From contig CAMEKH010000008.1 of NCBI GenBank assembly GCA_945921235.1, positions 1 to 34,862 on the forward strand: 34,862 nt of DNA, in the 5' to 3' direction. The translations under genes and the position numbers were made by a program. Positions 15,462 to 23,502 of the stretch are shown here, in pieces. Numbering within the stretch: the stretch's first letter is position 1; each line of letters opens with the position of its first letter. This stretch comes from an uncultured Prevotellaceae bacterium (GTDB lineage: Bacteria; Bacteroidota; Bacteroidia; Bacteroidales; Muribaculaceae). Under the pieces are notes generated by a model. It ran no database searches. It saw only the letters and a list, made by a program, of their open reading frames with translations, and was not told the DNA's origin.

Positions 15462-15872
15462 CTAAAAAAACGCTTCACATTCCGAGCATGTCCCACTATA
15501 GTTTATCTCGGTTTGGTCGACGTGATGCTTGGGAATTAATTTCACTTTCATATACACACTTTCGGGAATGTCGATATCGTAGATTTTGCCGCATTTTCGG
15601 CAAAGGAAGTGCGCATGAATGCTTAAGTCGCCGTCGTAGCGTGTAGTCTTATTATCAATGTTCAAAACCCTGATAGCTCCTTTTTCGCGGAACAGCTCAA
15701 GCGTGTTGTAAATGGTTGTGCGCGACAAAGTGGGCATAGATGGCAATAAGTCGCAGTAAATTACATCTACGGTGGGATGCGTAGGGTGGCTCATCAGATA
15801 TTCCATAATTGCCATTCGCTGTATTGAAGGGCGTATGCCGTGACTCCTGAGATGTAGTGCTATATCAACCAT
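15462..15872 (-). CDS. perR: Fur-family repressor, PerR type
   Basis: A 136-residue metal-dependent repressor with an N-terminal winged helix (SIQRMAIMEYL, then LSRTTIYNTLELF) and a C-terminal dimerisation domain. The five residues that bind the regulatory iron in Bacillus PerR (H37, D85, H91, H93, D104) line up here as H32, D80, H86, H88 and D99, all at the same offset, and the structural zinc cysteines are C91, C94, C129 and C132. The Asp at position 99 favours PerR over Fur or Zur. It would sense peroxide by oxidation of the iron-binding histidines and derepress the adjacent rubrerythrin gene. Assignment rests on residue spacing by eye. Confidence 0.85.
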   Translation of the reverse strand: MVDIALHLRSHGIRPSIQRMAIMEYLMSHPTHPTVDVIYCDLLPSMPTLSRTTIYNTLELFREKGAIRVLNIDNKTTRYDGDLSIHAHFLCRKCGKIYDIDIPESVYMKVKLIPKHHVDQTEINYSGTCSECEAFF

Positions 15873-15909
15873 ATTGTTAATACAAATTTGAAATCATTAC
15901 AAAATTACA

Positions 15910-15926
15910 ATAATGATAGTAATTAT
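15910..15926 (-). promoter_or_regulatory. Candidate PerR operator before perR
   Basis: ATAATGATAGTAATTAT is an imperfect 17-bp palindrome with five perfectly paired outer positions, 38 bases upstream of the perR start. Its A/T-rich half-sites resemble the repeat at 15429-15443, which fits autoregulation. Confidence 0.35.
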
Positions 15927-15991
15927 CAAAATTTTTTTGGTTGCTAATTTATGGAATTCAGCTTTTTTTGCATTTTTGTTAATCGTAAAAT

Positions 15992-16032
15992 TCACTACGA
16001 TAGTGAGATACTCGAAAAAAGTAGTACATTTG
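15992..16032 (+). promoter_or_regulatory. Promoter and palindromic operator of the sialidase gene
   Basis: TACATTTG (16025-16032) fits the -7 element. The -33 position has no TTTG; instead a perfect inverted repeat TCACTA-CGA-TAGTGA (15992-16006) covers it. A promoter lacking a good -33 box with a palindrome at that place suggests an activator or repressor site. Confidence 0.5.
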
Positions 16033-16081
16033 TAAATGTAAATTAATACTTGCTTCAAACAACAATAAAAAGGATATTATC

Positions 16082-17221
16082 ATGGAAAGAATTGTCGGAA
16101 GATGTGTGTTGAACGCTATTGCTATGTGCATGGCATTATTATCGTGGGCAGGTGTGCCCGAGGGTGTGTATTGCAAAACGTCGCTGTTCAAGCCCGGTGA
16201 TGCCGGTTCTAAGTTTTATCGTATTCCGGCACTTCTGACGGCTGCCGACGGCTCGATTATTGCTGCTGCCGATAAGCGCATAAATTGCTTGTGGGATTTG
16301 CCTAATGATATTGATGTGGTGTGCCGCAGAAGTACCGACATGGGGGCAACATGGAGCGATGCCGTGACTATTGCCGGCGAGGATACGACAACCGGATATG
16401 GCGACCCGGCATTGGTTCGCGACCGTCGCCCCCGGAAGGTTCTCAGCTTCATAATGTCTGGAGCCAGCTTTTGGCAGTCGTGTGCCGAGAATTATCAGCG
16501 ACTTATGCTATCGGTGAGCGACGATAACGGACAGTCGTGGAGCAATCCGCGCGACATCACTCCCCAAATCTACGGTCCGGCATGCACCGACACGGTGCGA
16601 AGCAAGTGGCTTGGAGCATTCTTCTCGTCGGGGACAGCTTTGCAGCTTGCCGACGGGCGCATTATGATAGTGATTCCCACTCGCCTCACTCCCGAGCGTG
16701 GAGGGAAAATAAGTTGCTACGCCGTGTATTCCGACGATGGTGGCGACACTTGGAGTGTGTCGGAGAATCCCGGCGACTATGCCGGCGATGAGGCAAAGGT
16801 GGTGGAACTTGAGAGCGGTGATGTGCTGATGAGTATTCGCAATCCTAAGAAGGGGCAACGGCGTTTCTCCATTTCGCACGACCGCGGAATGACGTGGGGC
16901 GAAACGTATTTTCAGCCCGATATTATAGAGCCGGCGTGCAATGGCGATATCATTCGCTATCGTCACGGCTCACGCAGTTTTTTGCTTCACAGTGTGCCTT
17001 TCGATGACAAAGAGCGTAGAAACGTGTCGGTGCTGGCAAGTTTCGATGAAGGGAAAACGTGGCCCGTGAGGCGCACCCTTGTGGAAGGCGGCTCATCGTA
17101 TTCATCGCTGGCAGTGCTCCCCGACGGCACCATAGGGTGCTTTGTGGAGGAGGGCGACTTCAAGCAGGGCTTCGTGCTTAATTTCATACGTTTCTCTCCC
17201 GATTGGCTCCTCGCAAAGTGA
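16082..17221 (+). CDS. Exo-alpha-sialidase (GH33), secreted
   Basis: This enzyme should release terminal sialic acid from host mucin glycans. It is a single six-bladed propeller of 379 residues after a Sec-type signal peptide (hydrophobic residues about 9-24). The FRIP-type motif is YRIPALL with Arg47, the likely acid/base Asp is near 76-78 (NDID), and five Asp-box motifs are visible: STDMGATW, SDDNGQSW, SDDGGDTW, SHDRGMTW and SFDEGKTW. The nucleophile pair is probably Tyr of SSYSSL with Glu of DEAKVVEL. No other glycan-use genes flank it. It is preceded by a palindrome at its promoter and lies divergent to perR. Confidence 0.92.
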   Translation: MERIVGRCVLNAIAMCMALLSWAGVPEGVYCKTSLFKPGDAGSKFYRIPALLTAADGSIIAAADKRINCLWDLPNDIDVVCRRSTDMGATWSDAVTIAGEDTTTGYGDPALVRDRRPRKVLSFIMSGASFWQSCAENYQRLMLSVSDDNGQSWSNPRDITPQIYGPACTDTVRSKWLGAFFSSGTALQLADGRIMIVIPTRLTPERGGKISCYAVYSDDGGDTWSVSENPGDYAGDEAKVVELESGDVLMSIRNPKKGQRRFSISHDRGMTWGETYFQPDIIEPACNGDIIRYRHGSRSFLLHSVPFDDKERRNVSVLASFDEGKTWPVRRTLVEGGSSYSSLAVLPDGTIGCFVEEGDFKQGFVLNFIRFSPDWLLAK

Positions 17222-17262
17222 TTTTTGATAGGAAAAATTGCCGAAAGTTGGAATTATTGTCG

Positions 17263-17270
17263 TATTTTTG
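17263..17270 (+). promoter_or_regulatory. -7 element of the OPT transporter gene
   Basis: TATTTTTG matches TAnnTTTG 49 bases before the start codon. ATTG lies 22 bases upstream in place of a proper -33 element, so the assignment is moderate. Confidence 0.45.
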
Positions 17271-17319
17271 CCGATATATTCGCAGAATGTAATAATAATC
17301 ATAAATATTTTAGACACAG

Positions 17320-19281
17320 ATGCAAAACGAAGAGAAAAATCCGGAAATGAAAGGATTGCCCGAAAATGCCTTTCGGGAATTGAAAAAAGATGAGAAATAT
17401 GTGCCTGTGCTGCGTCCCGATAAGAATTATCCCGAGGTTACACCCTATTCGGTGTCGTTGGGACTTGTTATGGCGGTGATATTCAGCGCTGCGGCGGCAT
17501 ATCTCGGATTGAAAGTCGGACAGGTGTTTGAGGCGGCAATTCCCATTGCAATAATCGCCGTGGGCTTGTCGAGCGCCACGAAGCGCAATAATGCACTTGG
17601 CGAGAACGTAATAATACAATCGATTGGCGCATGCTCGGGAATCGTGGTGGCGGGAGCTATCTTTACCTTGCCGGCACTCTACATACTGAAGGCTAAATAT
17701 CCTGAAATAGCGGTTAATTTCCTTGAGGTGTTCCTCAGCTCTTTGCTTGGCGGTGTGCTCGGAATACTTTTCTTTATTCCTTTCCGCAAATATTTCTGTG
17801 CCGACCAGCATGGAAAATTCCCCTTCCCGGAGGCCACGGCAACCACTCAGGTGCTTATCTCGGGTGAGAAGGGGGGCAATCAGGCTATGCCGCTTGTGAT
17901 AGCCGGAGCTGTGGGCGGTATCTACGATTTCCTGCTTTCCACATTCAACTTCTGGAGCGAAAATCTCACTACAAAGGTTATTCCGTGGTGTAACGAGATT
18001 GCAAGTAATGCCAAAATGGTGATGAAAGTGAACACGAGTGCCGCAATTCTCGGACTCGGCTATATTGTGGGTTTGAAATATAGTTTCATAATCTTTGCAG
18101 GTTCGGCTTTTGTTTGGTTCATTATTGTTCCGCTTATGGGAATGAATCCTGAATTGGCGGCAATGGAGCCGGAGGCAATCTTCAGCGGAGCAGCTCGCTA
18201 TATAGGTATCGGCGGTATTGCCATGTCGGGTGTGATAGGCATTATCAAGTCGTGGCCTATTATCAAGAATGCCGTGGGGCTTGCCGGTAAGGAGCTGAAG
18301 GGCAATAGCGGAGGAGTGAAAAATATTTTGCGCACACAGAAGGATATATCGATGAAGCTGCTTGCTTTTTCTCTGCTTGCAGCTCTTGCAGTGACGTTTA
18401 TTTTCTTCTATGTGGGTGTGATTCATAATCTTATGCAGACTATCGTGGCATTCCTCGTTGTCACGGTTATTGCATTCCTGTTCACCACAGTTGCTGCTAA
18501 TGCGATAGCTATAGTAGGGTCGAATCCGGTGTCGGGAATGACGCTGATGACGCTCATTATTTCCTCCGGAATATTTGTGTCGATAGGACTTAAAGGCTCG
18601 GCGGGCATAATAGCTTCGATGGTGATTGGCGGCGTGGTGTGCACTGCACTGTCGATGGCAGGAGGCATGGTGACTGATATGAAGGTGGGCTACTGGTTAG
18701 GCTCTACTCCCGCAAAGCAGCAGACGTGGAAATTCCTCGGCACACTCGTTTCGGCGGCAACCGTGGGCGGTGTGATGATAATTCTCAACAAAGTGTATGG
18801 CTTTGTAGGCGAAGATGCTCTTGTGGCACCTCAAGCCAATGCAATGGCGGCTGTGATAGAACCGCTGATGATGGGAGGCGCTACGCCGTGGTTGCTCTAC
18901 ATAGTGGGAGCAATCCTTGCCGTGCTTCTCAATTGGCTCGGTGTTCCGTGTCTGGCATTCTCGCTCGGTATGTTCATTCCGCTTCAGCTCAACACTCCGG
19001 TGCTTATAGGAGGCTTGATAAGCTGGTTTGTTTCCACTCGCTCCAAGAATGAAGAAGTGAATAAGGCACGTCATGAGCATGGCACGCTTATAGCTTCGGG
19101 ATTTATTGCCGGTGGTGCTCTGCTCGGTGTGGTGAGCGCAGGCTTGAAGTTTGCAGGATTTGAATATGCGTGTCCCTACGCCGGCGATGAGGCTCTGATG
19201 CAGACTCTCGGGTTGGTTGTCTACATAGCACTGATTGCGTGGTTTGCGTGGACGTGTATTCGTGCAAAGAAAAACGCATAA
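17320..19281 (+). CDS. OPT superfamily oligopeptide transporter
   Basis: A 653-residue inner-membrane protein with many hydrophobic helices (roughly 14 to 16 can be counted), belonging to the OPT family of proton-coupled oligopeptide or metal-chelate transporters. Recognisable parts are YSVSLGLVMAVIFSAAAAYLGLKVGQ near the N-terminus, the conserved FPFPEATA region after GKF, and the repeated glycine-rich helices SNPVSGMTLM and GGVVCTALSMAGGMVTDMKVGYWLG. The first 45 residues are soluble and charged. Bacteroidales members probably import peptides, but the substrate is not proven. It appears to be a single-gene unit; a 9-bp hairpin follows at 19342-19382. Confidence 0.92.
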   Translation: MQNEEKNPEMKGLPENAFRELKKDEKYVPVLRPDKNYPEVTPYSVSLGLVMAVIFSAAAAYLGLKVGQVFEAAIPIAIIAVGLSSATKRNNALGENVIIQSIGACSGIVVAGAIFTLPALYILKAKYPEIAVNFLEVFLSSLLGGVLGILFFIPFRKYFCADQHGKFPFPEATATTQVLISGEKGGNQAMPLVIAGAVGGIYDFLLSTFNFWSENLTTKVIPWCNEIASNAKMVMKVNTSAAILGLGYIVGLKYSFIIFAGSAFVWFIIVPLMGMNPELAAMEPEAIFSGAARYIGIGGIAMSGVIGIIKSWPIIKNAVGLAGKELKGNSGGVKNILRTQKDISMKLLAFSLLAALAVTFIFFYVGVIHNLMQTIVAFLVVTVIAFLFTTVAANAIAIVGSNPVSGMTLMTLIISSGIFVSIGLKGSAGIIASMVIGGVVCTALSMAGGMVTDMKVGYWLGSTPAKQQTWKFLGTLVSAATVGGVMIILNKVYGFVGEDALVAPQANAMAAVIEPLMMGGATPWLLYIVGAILAVLLNWLGVPCLAFSLGMFIPLQLNTPVLIGGLISWFVSTRSKNEEVNKARHEHGTLIASGFIAGGALLGVVSAGLKFAGFEYACPYAGDEALMQTLGLVVYIALIAWFAWTCIRAKKNA

Positions 19282-19341
19282 ATCGCCATAGTGCGAATAG
19301 AATGAAATGTTGAGGCTACATAGGCTTTGATAATAACATTT

Positions 19342-19382
19342 GGACTGCCCCTGTAAGCATTTGTTGCATAGTCGGGCAGTCC
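19342..19382 (+). terminator. Hairpin after the OPT gene, possible terminator or leader
   Basis: GGACTGCCC (19342-19350) pairs perfectly with GGGCAGTCC (19374-19382) around a 23-base loop. No T run follows, and it sits only 16 bases before the next start codon, so it may be a leader hairpin of the barrel gene rather than a terminator. Confidence 0.45.
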
Positions 19383-19398
19383 ATTATTATAAATTGAT

Positions 19399-20664
19399 AT
19401 GAAAAGAATCGCAATGCTGGCTGCACTTATGTTGGGGTGGGCTTGGTGCTTCGGACTGGAGGTGGCTGAGCAAACCTCCGGCAATGATAGTGTGCAGCAT
19501 AGAGGCTCTACGCTGGTGGAAAGAATTGATAACCTTAACCGCAAGGTGATGGGGCGATTGGCTGAAGGCAGAGAGGCATCGACTGCCGGCAGTAGCCGAT
19601 TTAAAGTGATTTTTCTCCCTCCGCCATTGGGCAATCTTCCCGATTATGGCTTTGCGCTCGGTGTGGGTGTGTGCGGATTGTGGAAGACGCAAAATGATGC
19701 ACTGCTCTACACGAGCCGCTTGCCGCTATCGGTGAAATTCGGCTTTACCAATCCGTTCTCTTTCGATGCGAGGTTTCAGCCTACACTCTTTTTCAACCAT
19801 AATGCGCTGAAAGTGTCGGCTGAGGTGTTCTATCGTCATCGCAATGAGCATTATTTCGGCATAGGCTATGATGTGAACCGCAGCTTGGAGTGTGACAGGG
19901 CGGTAACAGGCTATCAGTCGAGGCTACTTGGAATAACTCCTGAAGTGGAACTGCGACTCGGAAGGAGTGATGTGTATGTGGGTGCAGTGGCCGACTTCCG
20001 CTATGAAACTATGCTCAATGCCGGCAGCTATGTGGCTGCTACGCCTGAGTTTGCGACAATAGGTGGCACGGCGTCAAAATCCACGCTGACTGATGTGGGA
20101 GCCGGAGTGGATTTGTCGGTCGATACTCGCGATAATATGCTCTTGCCTAAGAGCGGACTGTCGATTGATGCACGGGCATTGTTCTACTTGAAGGGTCTTG
20201 GCGGCGATTTTAATTACACACGTTTCACGCTCGACTATCGGCATTATCAGCAGCTTTTCGGCTATGGCAACACGCTATCGTGGGGTGTGGCAAGTAGCAA
20301 CGTGTTTGGCGGCAATGTGCCTATGGTGCGTTATGCCACTATTGGCGATTGCTTTGTGTCGAGAGGATACTATGGCTATCAGTTCCGCGACAAATCGGTG
20401 CTGAAAGCACATGTGGAGTATCGATATATGTTCAATTTCAATACGCCGGTAGGGCAGTTACTCATCAATCGCTTCGGCGTGGCGGTGTGGGGCGGTGTAG
20501 CATTCATGGGGCGCAATATGTTGCGCTACGATGCCGCACTTCCCGAGGTCGGTGCGGGATTGCGCATGAAAGTCACTTCGAGGTCGCACATGCGCTTCGA
20601 TTGGGGCTATGGCATAGCTACGCGCGATGTCATGTTCTATGTGGGTGTGAATGAATTGTTTTGA
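19399..20664 (+). CDS. BamA/TamA family outer-membrane protein without POTRA domains
   Basis: A 421-residue exported protein with a signal peptide at the N-terminus (MKR start, hydrophobic core to about residue 20), a 45-residue linker rich in charge, and then an Omp85-type barrel from about residue 68 to the final Phe (FYVGVNELF). Barrel features include YGFALGVGVCGLWK, RDNMLLPKSGLSIDARALF (the usual TRDN..PxxG pattern of this superfamily) and FVSRGYYGYQFRDKSVLKAHVEYRY, where GYY-Y-RDK matches the conserved RGY..-like barrel loop. No POTRA repeat fits in the linker, so it is not BamA itself. Its role is unknown. A DUF1573 lipoprotein gene follows closely. Confidence 0.82.
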   Translation: MKRIAMLAALMLGWAWCFGLEVAEQTSGNDSVQHRGSTLVERIDNLNRKVMGRLAEGREASTAGSSRFKVIFLPPPLGNLPDYGFALGVGVCGLWKTQNDALLYTSRLPLSVKFGFTNPFSFDARFQPTLFFNHNALKVSAEVFYRHRNEHYFGIGYDVNRSLECDRAVTGYQSRLLGITPEVELRLGRSDVYVGAVADFRYETMLNAGSYVAATPEFATIGGTASKSTLTDVGAGVDLSVDTRDNMLLPKSGLSIDARALFYLKGLGGDFNYTRFTLDYRHYQQLFGYGNTLSWGVASSNVFGGNVPMVRYATIGDCFVSRGYYGYQFRDKSVLKAHVEYRYMFNFNTPVGQLLINRFGVAVWGGVAFMGRNMLRYDAALPEVGAGLRMKVTSRSHMRFDWGYGIATRDVMFYVGVNELF

Positions 20665-20689
20665 TTATAAGGCTGGGGAGCTGAGATAT

Positions 20690-21169
20690 ATGGTGGAAAA
20701 ATCGGTAGAGGTGTGGAAATTGGCAGTAAAAGGACTTGCAATGGTGACGGTGCTTATGCTGACGGCTTGCAGTGGAAGCGTAAATCGCAGTGATGGTGCC
20801 GATAGCGTGGAGCAAAGCGTATCGGCAGTTCCGATTGGAGAGAAGAACGCACTACGGGTGACGTTTACCACTCGTACTCACGATTTCGGTGCTGTGAAAG
20901 AAGCGGCAGGTGAGGTGTCGTGCCGGTTTGAATTCGAGAATACCGGCGATAAGCCACTTGTGGTGATGCGCACAGCCACGTCGTGCGAGTGCACGCTTGC
21001 TCGCCATTCGACTAAGCCTGTAAAGCCCGGCGAAAAAGATGAAATAGAGGTGCTTTATAGCCCTATTGGAGTGCGAGGCAAGTTTATGAAATGCGTTTAT
21101 GTGTATTTTTCGGGAACCTCCCAACCCGTCACACTTGTGGTGAAAGGCAGGGTGATTCCCGCTATGTGA
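20690..21169 (+). CDS. DUF1573 domain lipoprotein
   Basis: A 159-residue exported protein. The signal peptide ends in the lipobox LTAC (Cys27 from the ATG at 20690). The mature part holds a DUF1573 Ig-like domain: HDFGAVKEAAGEVSCRFEFENTGDKPLVV, the typical CxCT element in SCECTLARHS, and a final strand after VLYSPIGVRGKFMKCVYVY. DUF1573 proteins are abundant in Bacteroidota and of unknown function. I use 20690 because it gives a proper signal; an earlier in-frame start at 20651 overlaps the barrel gene. The 25-base gap suggests co-transcription with that gene. Confidence 0.88.
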   Translation: MVEKSVEVWKLAVKGLAMVTVLMLTACSGSVNRSDGADSVEQSVSAVPIGEKNALRVTFTTRTHDFGAVKEAAGEVSCRFEFENTGDKPLVVMRTATSCECTLARHSTKPVKPGEKDEIEVLYSPIGVRGKFMKCVYVYFSGTSQPVTLVVKGRVIPAM

Positions 21170-21192
21170 AAATTAAATTTTTTTGCGTCTTG

Positions 21193-21217
21193 TTTTCTGC
21201 GCTTGAGGCGCAGAAAA
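21193..21217. terminator. Bidirectional terminator between DUF1573 and acyl-CoA ligase genes
   Basis: TTTTCTGCGC (21193-21202) and GCGCAGAAAA (21208-21217) form a 10-bp stem with a TTGAG loop. It lies between two convergent genes and has A/T tracts on both sides, so it can serve both. Confidence 0.75.
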
Positions 21218-21220
21218 TTG

Positions 21221-22870
21221 TCAGTGCTGATAGAGGAAACGCTTGATTGAACGCTTTGGTGTCTTTTCAAATTCTTCGTGGAGCACTTTGAGGTCGGCAA
21301 TCTTTGAGTAGCCCGGTAAATCCTTGTTGAGCTGAGTGATATTCTCTTGCATCAACTTTTCCAAATCGCTGAAAGATAGTCCTTGAGCAGTGCCGTTGTC
21401 GATGTCGGGATAAACGAGAGCCACAAGGCGGTGATTCTCCTCCACGATGAGCGACTCGCACACGTAAGGCAGATTATTCAACTTTTGCTCAATCTCTTCG
21501 GGGTAGATGTTTTGTCCTGAGGGACCGAGAATCATGTTTTTGCTACGTCCGCGGATAAATAGGAATCCGTCGCTATCGATTGTGCAGAGGTCGCCGGTGA
21601 GTAGCCAGCCGTCTTTCATAGCGGCATTAGTGGCTTCGGGGTTCTTGAAATATCCGAGCATCACGTTATCGCCTTTCACGCGCAACTCTCCTGCTATGTT
21701 CTCAGGGTCGGGCGAGTCGATTTGTGCCATCATTCGGTCCACGATTTTGCCGCAAGAGTGCTCTTTTGTAGCGTCGCAAGGCGCATAAGTGATGAGCGGA
21801 GCACATTCGGTCATACCGTAACCCACCGTATAGGGGAAATCAATGCGACGAAGGAATTTTTCCACGTCTTTGTTGAGTGCTGCACCTCCCACGATGAGCT
21901 GTTGCAGATTGCCTCCGAAGGTAATTGTAAGCCGCTCCTTGATTTTTCCGAGAAGACGGTCGTCGACAAATGGCATTCGCAACAAGATTTTCATCAGCGG
22001 CTTATCGAGTAGCGGGAACACTTTAGTCTTGATGATTTTTTCTATAATCAGCGGCACTGTAATGATGAGCTTGGGACGCACGGTAGCGAAAGCGTCCATG
22101 ATGACTTTAGGTGAAGGTATGCGTGTGAGGAAATAAATGTGGCAACCTTTCACGAAAGTATGAATCAGCTCTATTACCAAGCCATACATGTGTGCAAGCG
22201 GCAACATACACACCATTCCATCGCCGGGCTTGAGGAATGTGAGATGCTCTATGCCGTATTGGATATTCGATTCTATTGCGCGGTATGGCACCATAACGCC
22301 TTTAGAAAATCCCATGGAGCCTGAAGTGTAGTTGATTATGGCAAGAGAATTGCGGTCGGGGGTTGCATATTTCACATCATCGGGTGTAAATCGCTCGGGA
22401 TATTTGCGTCCGAAGAGTTCGTTGAGGTGCTTTCGGGCATCGTCGAGTATCGAATCATTCGACATCAATACTGAATAGTCGCTTATTTGCAGCACACCAA
22501 TCAGCTTTTCGAAGTGCGAAGAGTCGAGGTTTTCCCAAATTGCTTGGTCCACGAAAAAGAGCCTTGCCTCGCAGTGGTTCACGAGGTGATGGATATTATC
22601 GGGCTTGAATTCATGCAGAATAGGCACAGGGATAGCACCGAAAGTTAGTGCTCCAAACATTGCCACAGCCCATTGCGCTGAATTGCGACCGCAAAGAGCA
22701 ATCTTATCGCCCGGCTTTATGCCGATGTGCTCAAAAAGAATGTGTAACTTGGCTATTTTTCTTGCTATGTCTTTATACTGATAGGATACTCCTTTGAAAT
22801 CTGTCAAAGCCAGCCCTTCCCAGTTTTGGCGAATGGAGTCCTCAATGTATTTATTGATATGTTGTTCCAT
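21221..22870 (-). CDS. Long-chain fatty acid-CoA ligase (AMP-binding enzyme)
   Basis: A 549-residue member of the adenylate-forming superfamily that activates a carboxylic acid with ATP and transfers it to CoA. Motifs are the P-loop-like INYTSGSMGFSKGVMVP, the adenine-binding GYGMTECAPLI, TGDLCTIDSDGFLFIRGR with the hinge, and the C-terminal catalytic lysine region EKTPKRSIKRFLYQ. These fit the long-chain acyl-CoA ligase branch. The gene is likely monocistronic: a -7 element lies upstream at 22900-22907 and a terminator follows its end. The exact acyl substrate cannot be read from the sequence; acyl-ACP ligase activity is an alternative. Confidence 0.92.
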   Translation of the reverse strand: MEQHINKYIEDSIRQNWEGLALTDFKGVSYQYKDIARKIAKLHILFEHIGIKPGDKIALCGRNSAQWAVAMFGALTFGAIPVPILHEFKPDNIHHLVNHCEARLFFVDQAIWENLDSSHFEKLIGVLQISDYSVLMSNDSILDDARKHLNELFGRKYPERFTPDDVKYATPDRNSLAIINYTSGSMGFSKGVMVPYRAIESNIQYGIEHLTFLKPGDGMVCMLPLAHMYGLVIELIHTFVKGCHIYFLTRIPSPKVIMDAFATVRPKLIITVPLIIEKIIKTKVFPLLDKPLMKILLRMPFVDDRLLGKIKERLTITFGGNLQQLIVGGAALNKDVEKFLRRIDFPYTVGYGMTECAPLITYAPCDATKEHSCGKIVDRMMAQIDSPDPENIAGELRVKGDNVMLGYFKNPEATNAAMKDGWLLTGDLCTIDSDGFLFIRGRSKNMILGPSGQNIYPEEIEQKLNNLPYVCESLIVEENHRLVALVYPDIDNGTAQGLSFSDLEKLMQENITQLNKDLPGYSKIADLKVLHEEFEKTPKRSIKRFLYQH

Positions 22871-22899
22871 AAATGATTGCCTTTCTACCTAAATTTCTG

Positions 22900-22907
22900 C
22901 AAAATTA
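22900..22907 (-). promoter_or_regulatory. -7 element of the acyl-CoA ligase gene
   Basis: On the minus strand TAATTTTG fits TAnnTTTG 30 bases upstream of the start codon. No good TTTG is seen at the -33 position. Confidence 0.45.
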
Positions 22908-22997
22908 GCACATTATTTTAAGAGAATGTGCTGCTTAGCTGAAAAATCGCAATAAGTATGATGCAAATTATAACAATTTGTGGAATATTATATTATT

Positions 22998-23312
22998 TTA
23001 GTCGAATGGATATTTGCGCTTGGGATTTCGTGGAAACCAGCCTTTTCGCACACGTTCCTGCTGCTCGAAGATTTCAAGAATAGACCACAGGCAAGAAAAA
23101 CCTGTCACGCCGAGCAGTGCCGACCACAGAACTTGTGTGACTATTAACGAGAGAGCTATGAAGCCTATGCCGAGCAGAAGAAACGCCCACCAGCAGCGTG
23201 TGCCGAAATAGTATTCGCCTTTAATTACTATAGGGTGAAAGATTCCTATAATCAAGAATGTGCTCAACCCAATGACGAGTCCGAGCAAGTTGTTGTCGCT
23301 GAGAAATTCCAT
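22998..23312 (-). CDS. DUF4491 family small membrane protein
   Basis: A 104-residue protein with three hydrophobic segments (LLGLVIGLSTFLIIGIFHPIV, CWWAFLLLGIGFIALSLIV, VLWSALLGVTGFSCLWSILE) and a conserved end, FEQQERVRKGWFPRNPKRK. The pattern GLSTFLIIGIFHPIVIKGEYYFGTRCWW is what I know from the DUF4491 family. Such proteins occur in Bacteroidota and Firmicutes and have no known function. The gene is preceded by TATATTTG on the minus strand (23379 to 23372). It lies upstream of the acyl-CoA ligase gene on the same strand, 127 bases apart. Confidence 0.88.
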   Translation of the reverse strand: MEFLSDNNLLGLVIGLSTFLIIGIFHPIVIKGEYYFGTRCWWAFLLLGIGFIALSLIVTQVLWSALLGVTGFSCLWSILEIFEQQERVRKGWFPRNPKRKYPFD

Positions 23313-23371
23313 ACGATAATCGGTTGTTTTAAATTCGTACTGTGGTAAATATTGTTATGTGATATTCTCTG

Positions 23372-23379
23372 CAAATATA
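23372..23379 (-). promoter_or_regulatory. -7 element of the DUF4491 gene
   Basis: TATATTTG on the minus strand matches TAnnTTTG about 60 bases before the start. ATTG, 22 bases upstream, is the nearest -33 candidate. Confidence 0.45.
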
Positions 23380-23435
23380 CATATATGTTATGAAGAATAT
23401 GCAATTCTTTGTGTGAAAATTGCTTAGCGATAAAT

Positions 23436-23481
23436 CGAAAAAGCCCTTGTCGCTAATGTGTGATTGTGCGACAAGGGCTTT
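23436..23481 (-). terminator. Terminator of the receptor-like barrel gene
   Basis: On the minus strand a perfect 14-bp stem (23481-23468 with 23453-23440) and a 14-base loop are followed by a T tract (the A run at 23438-23442). It lies 21 bases beyond the stop codon at 23503. Confidence 0.9.
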
Positions 23482-23502
23482 ATGAGGAGGCTTGAGTGCT
23501 GC

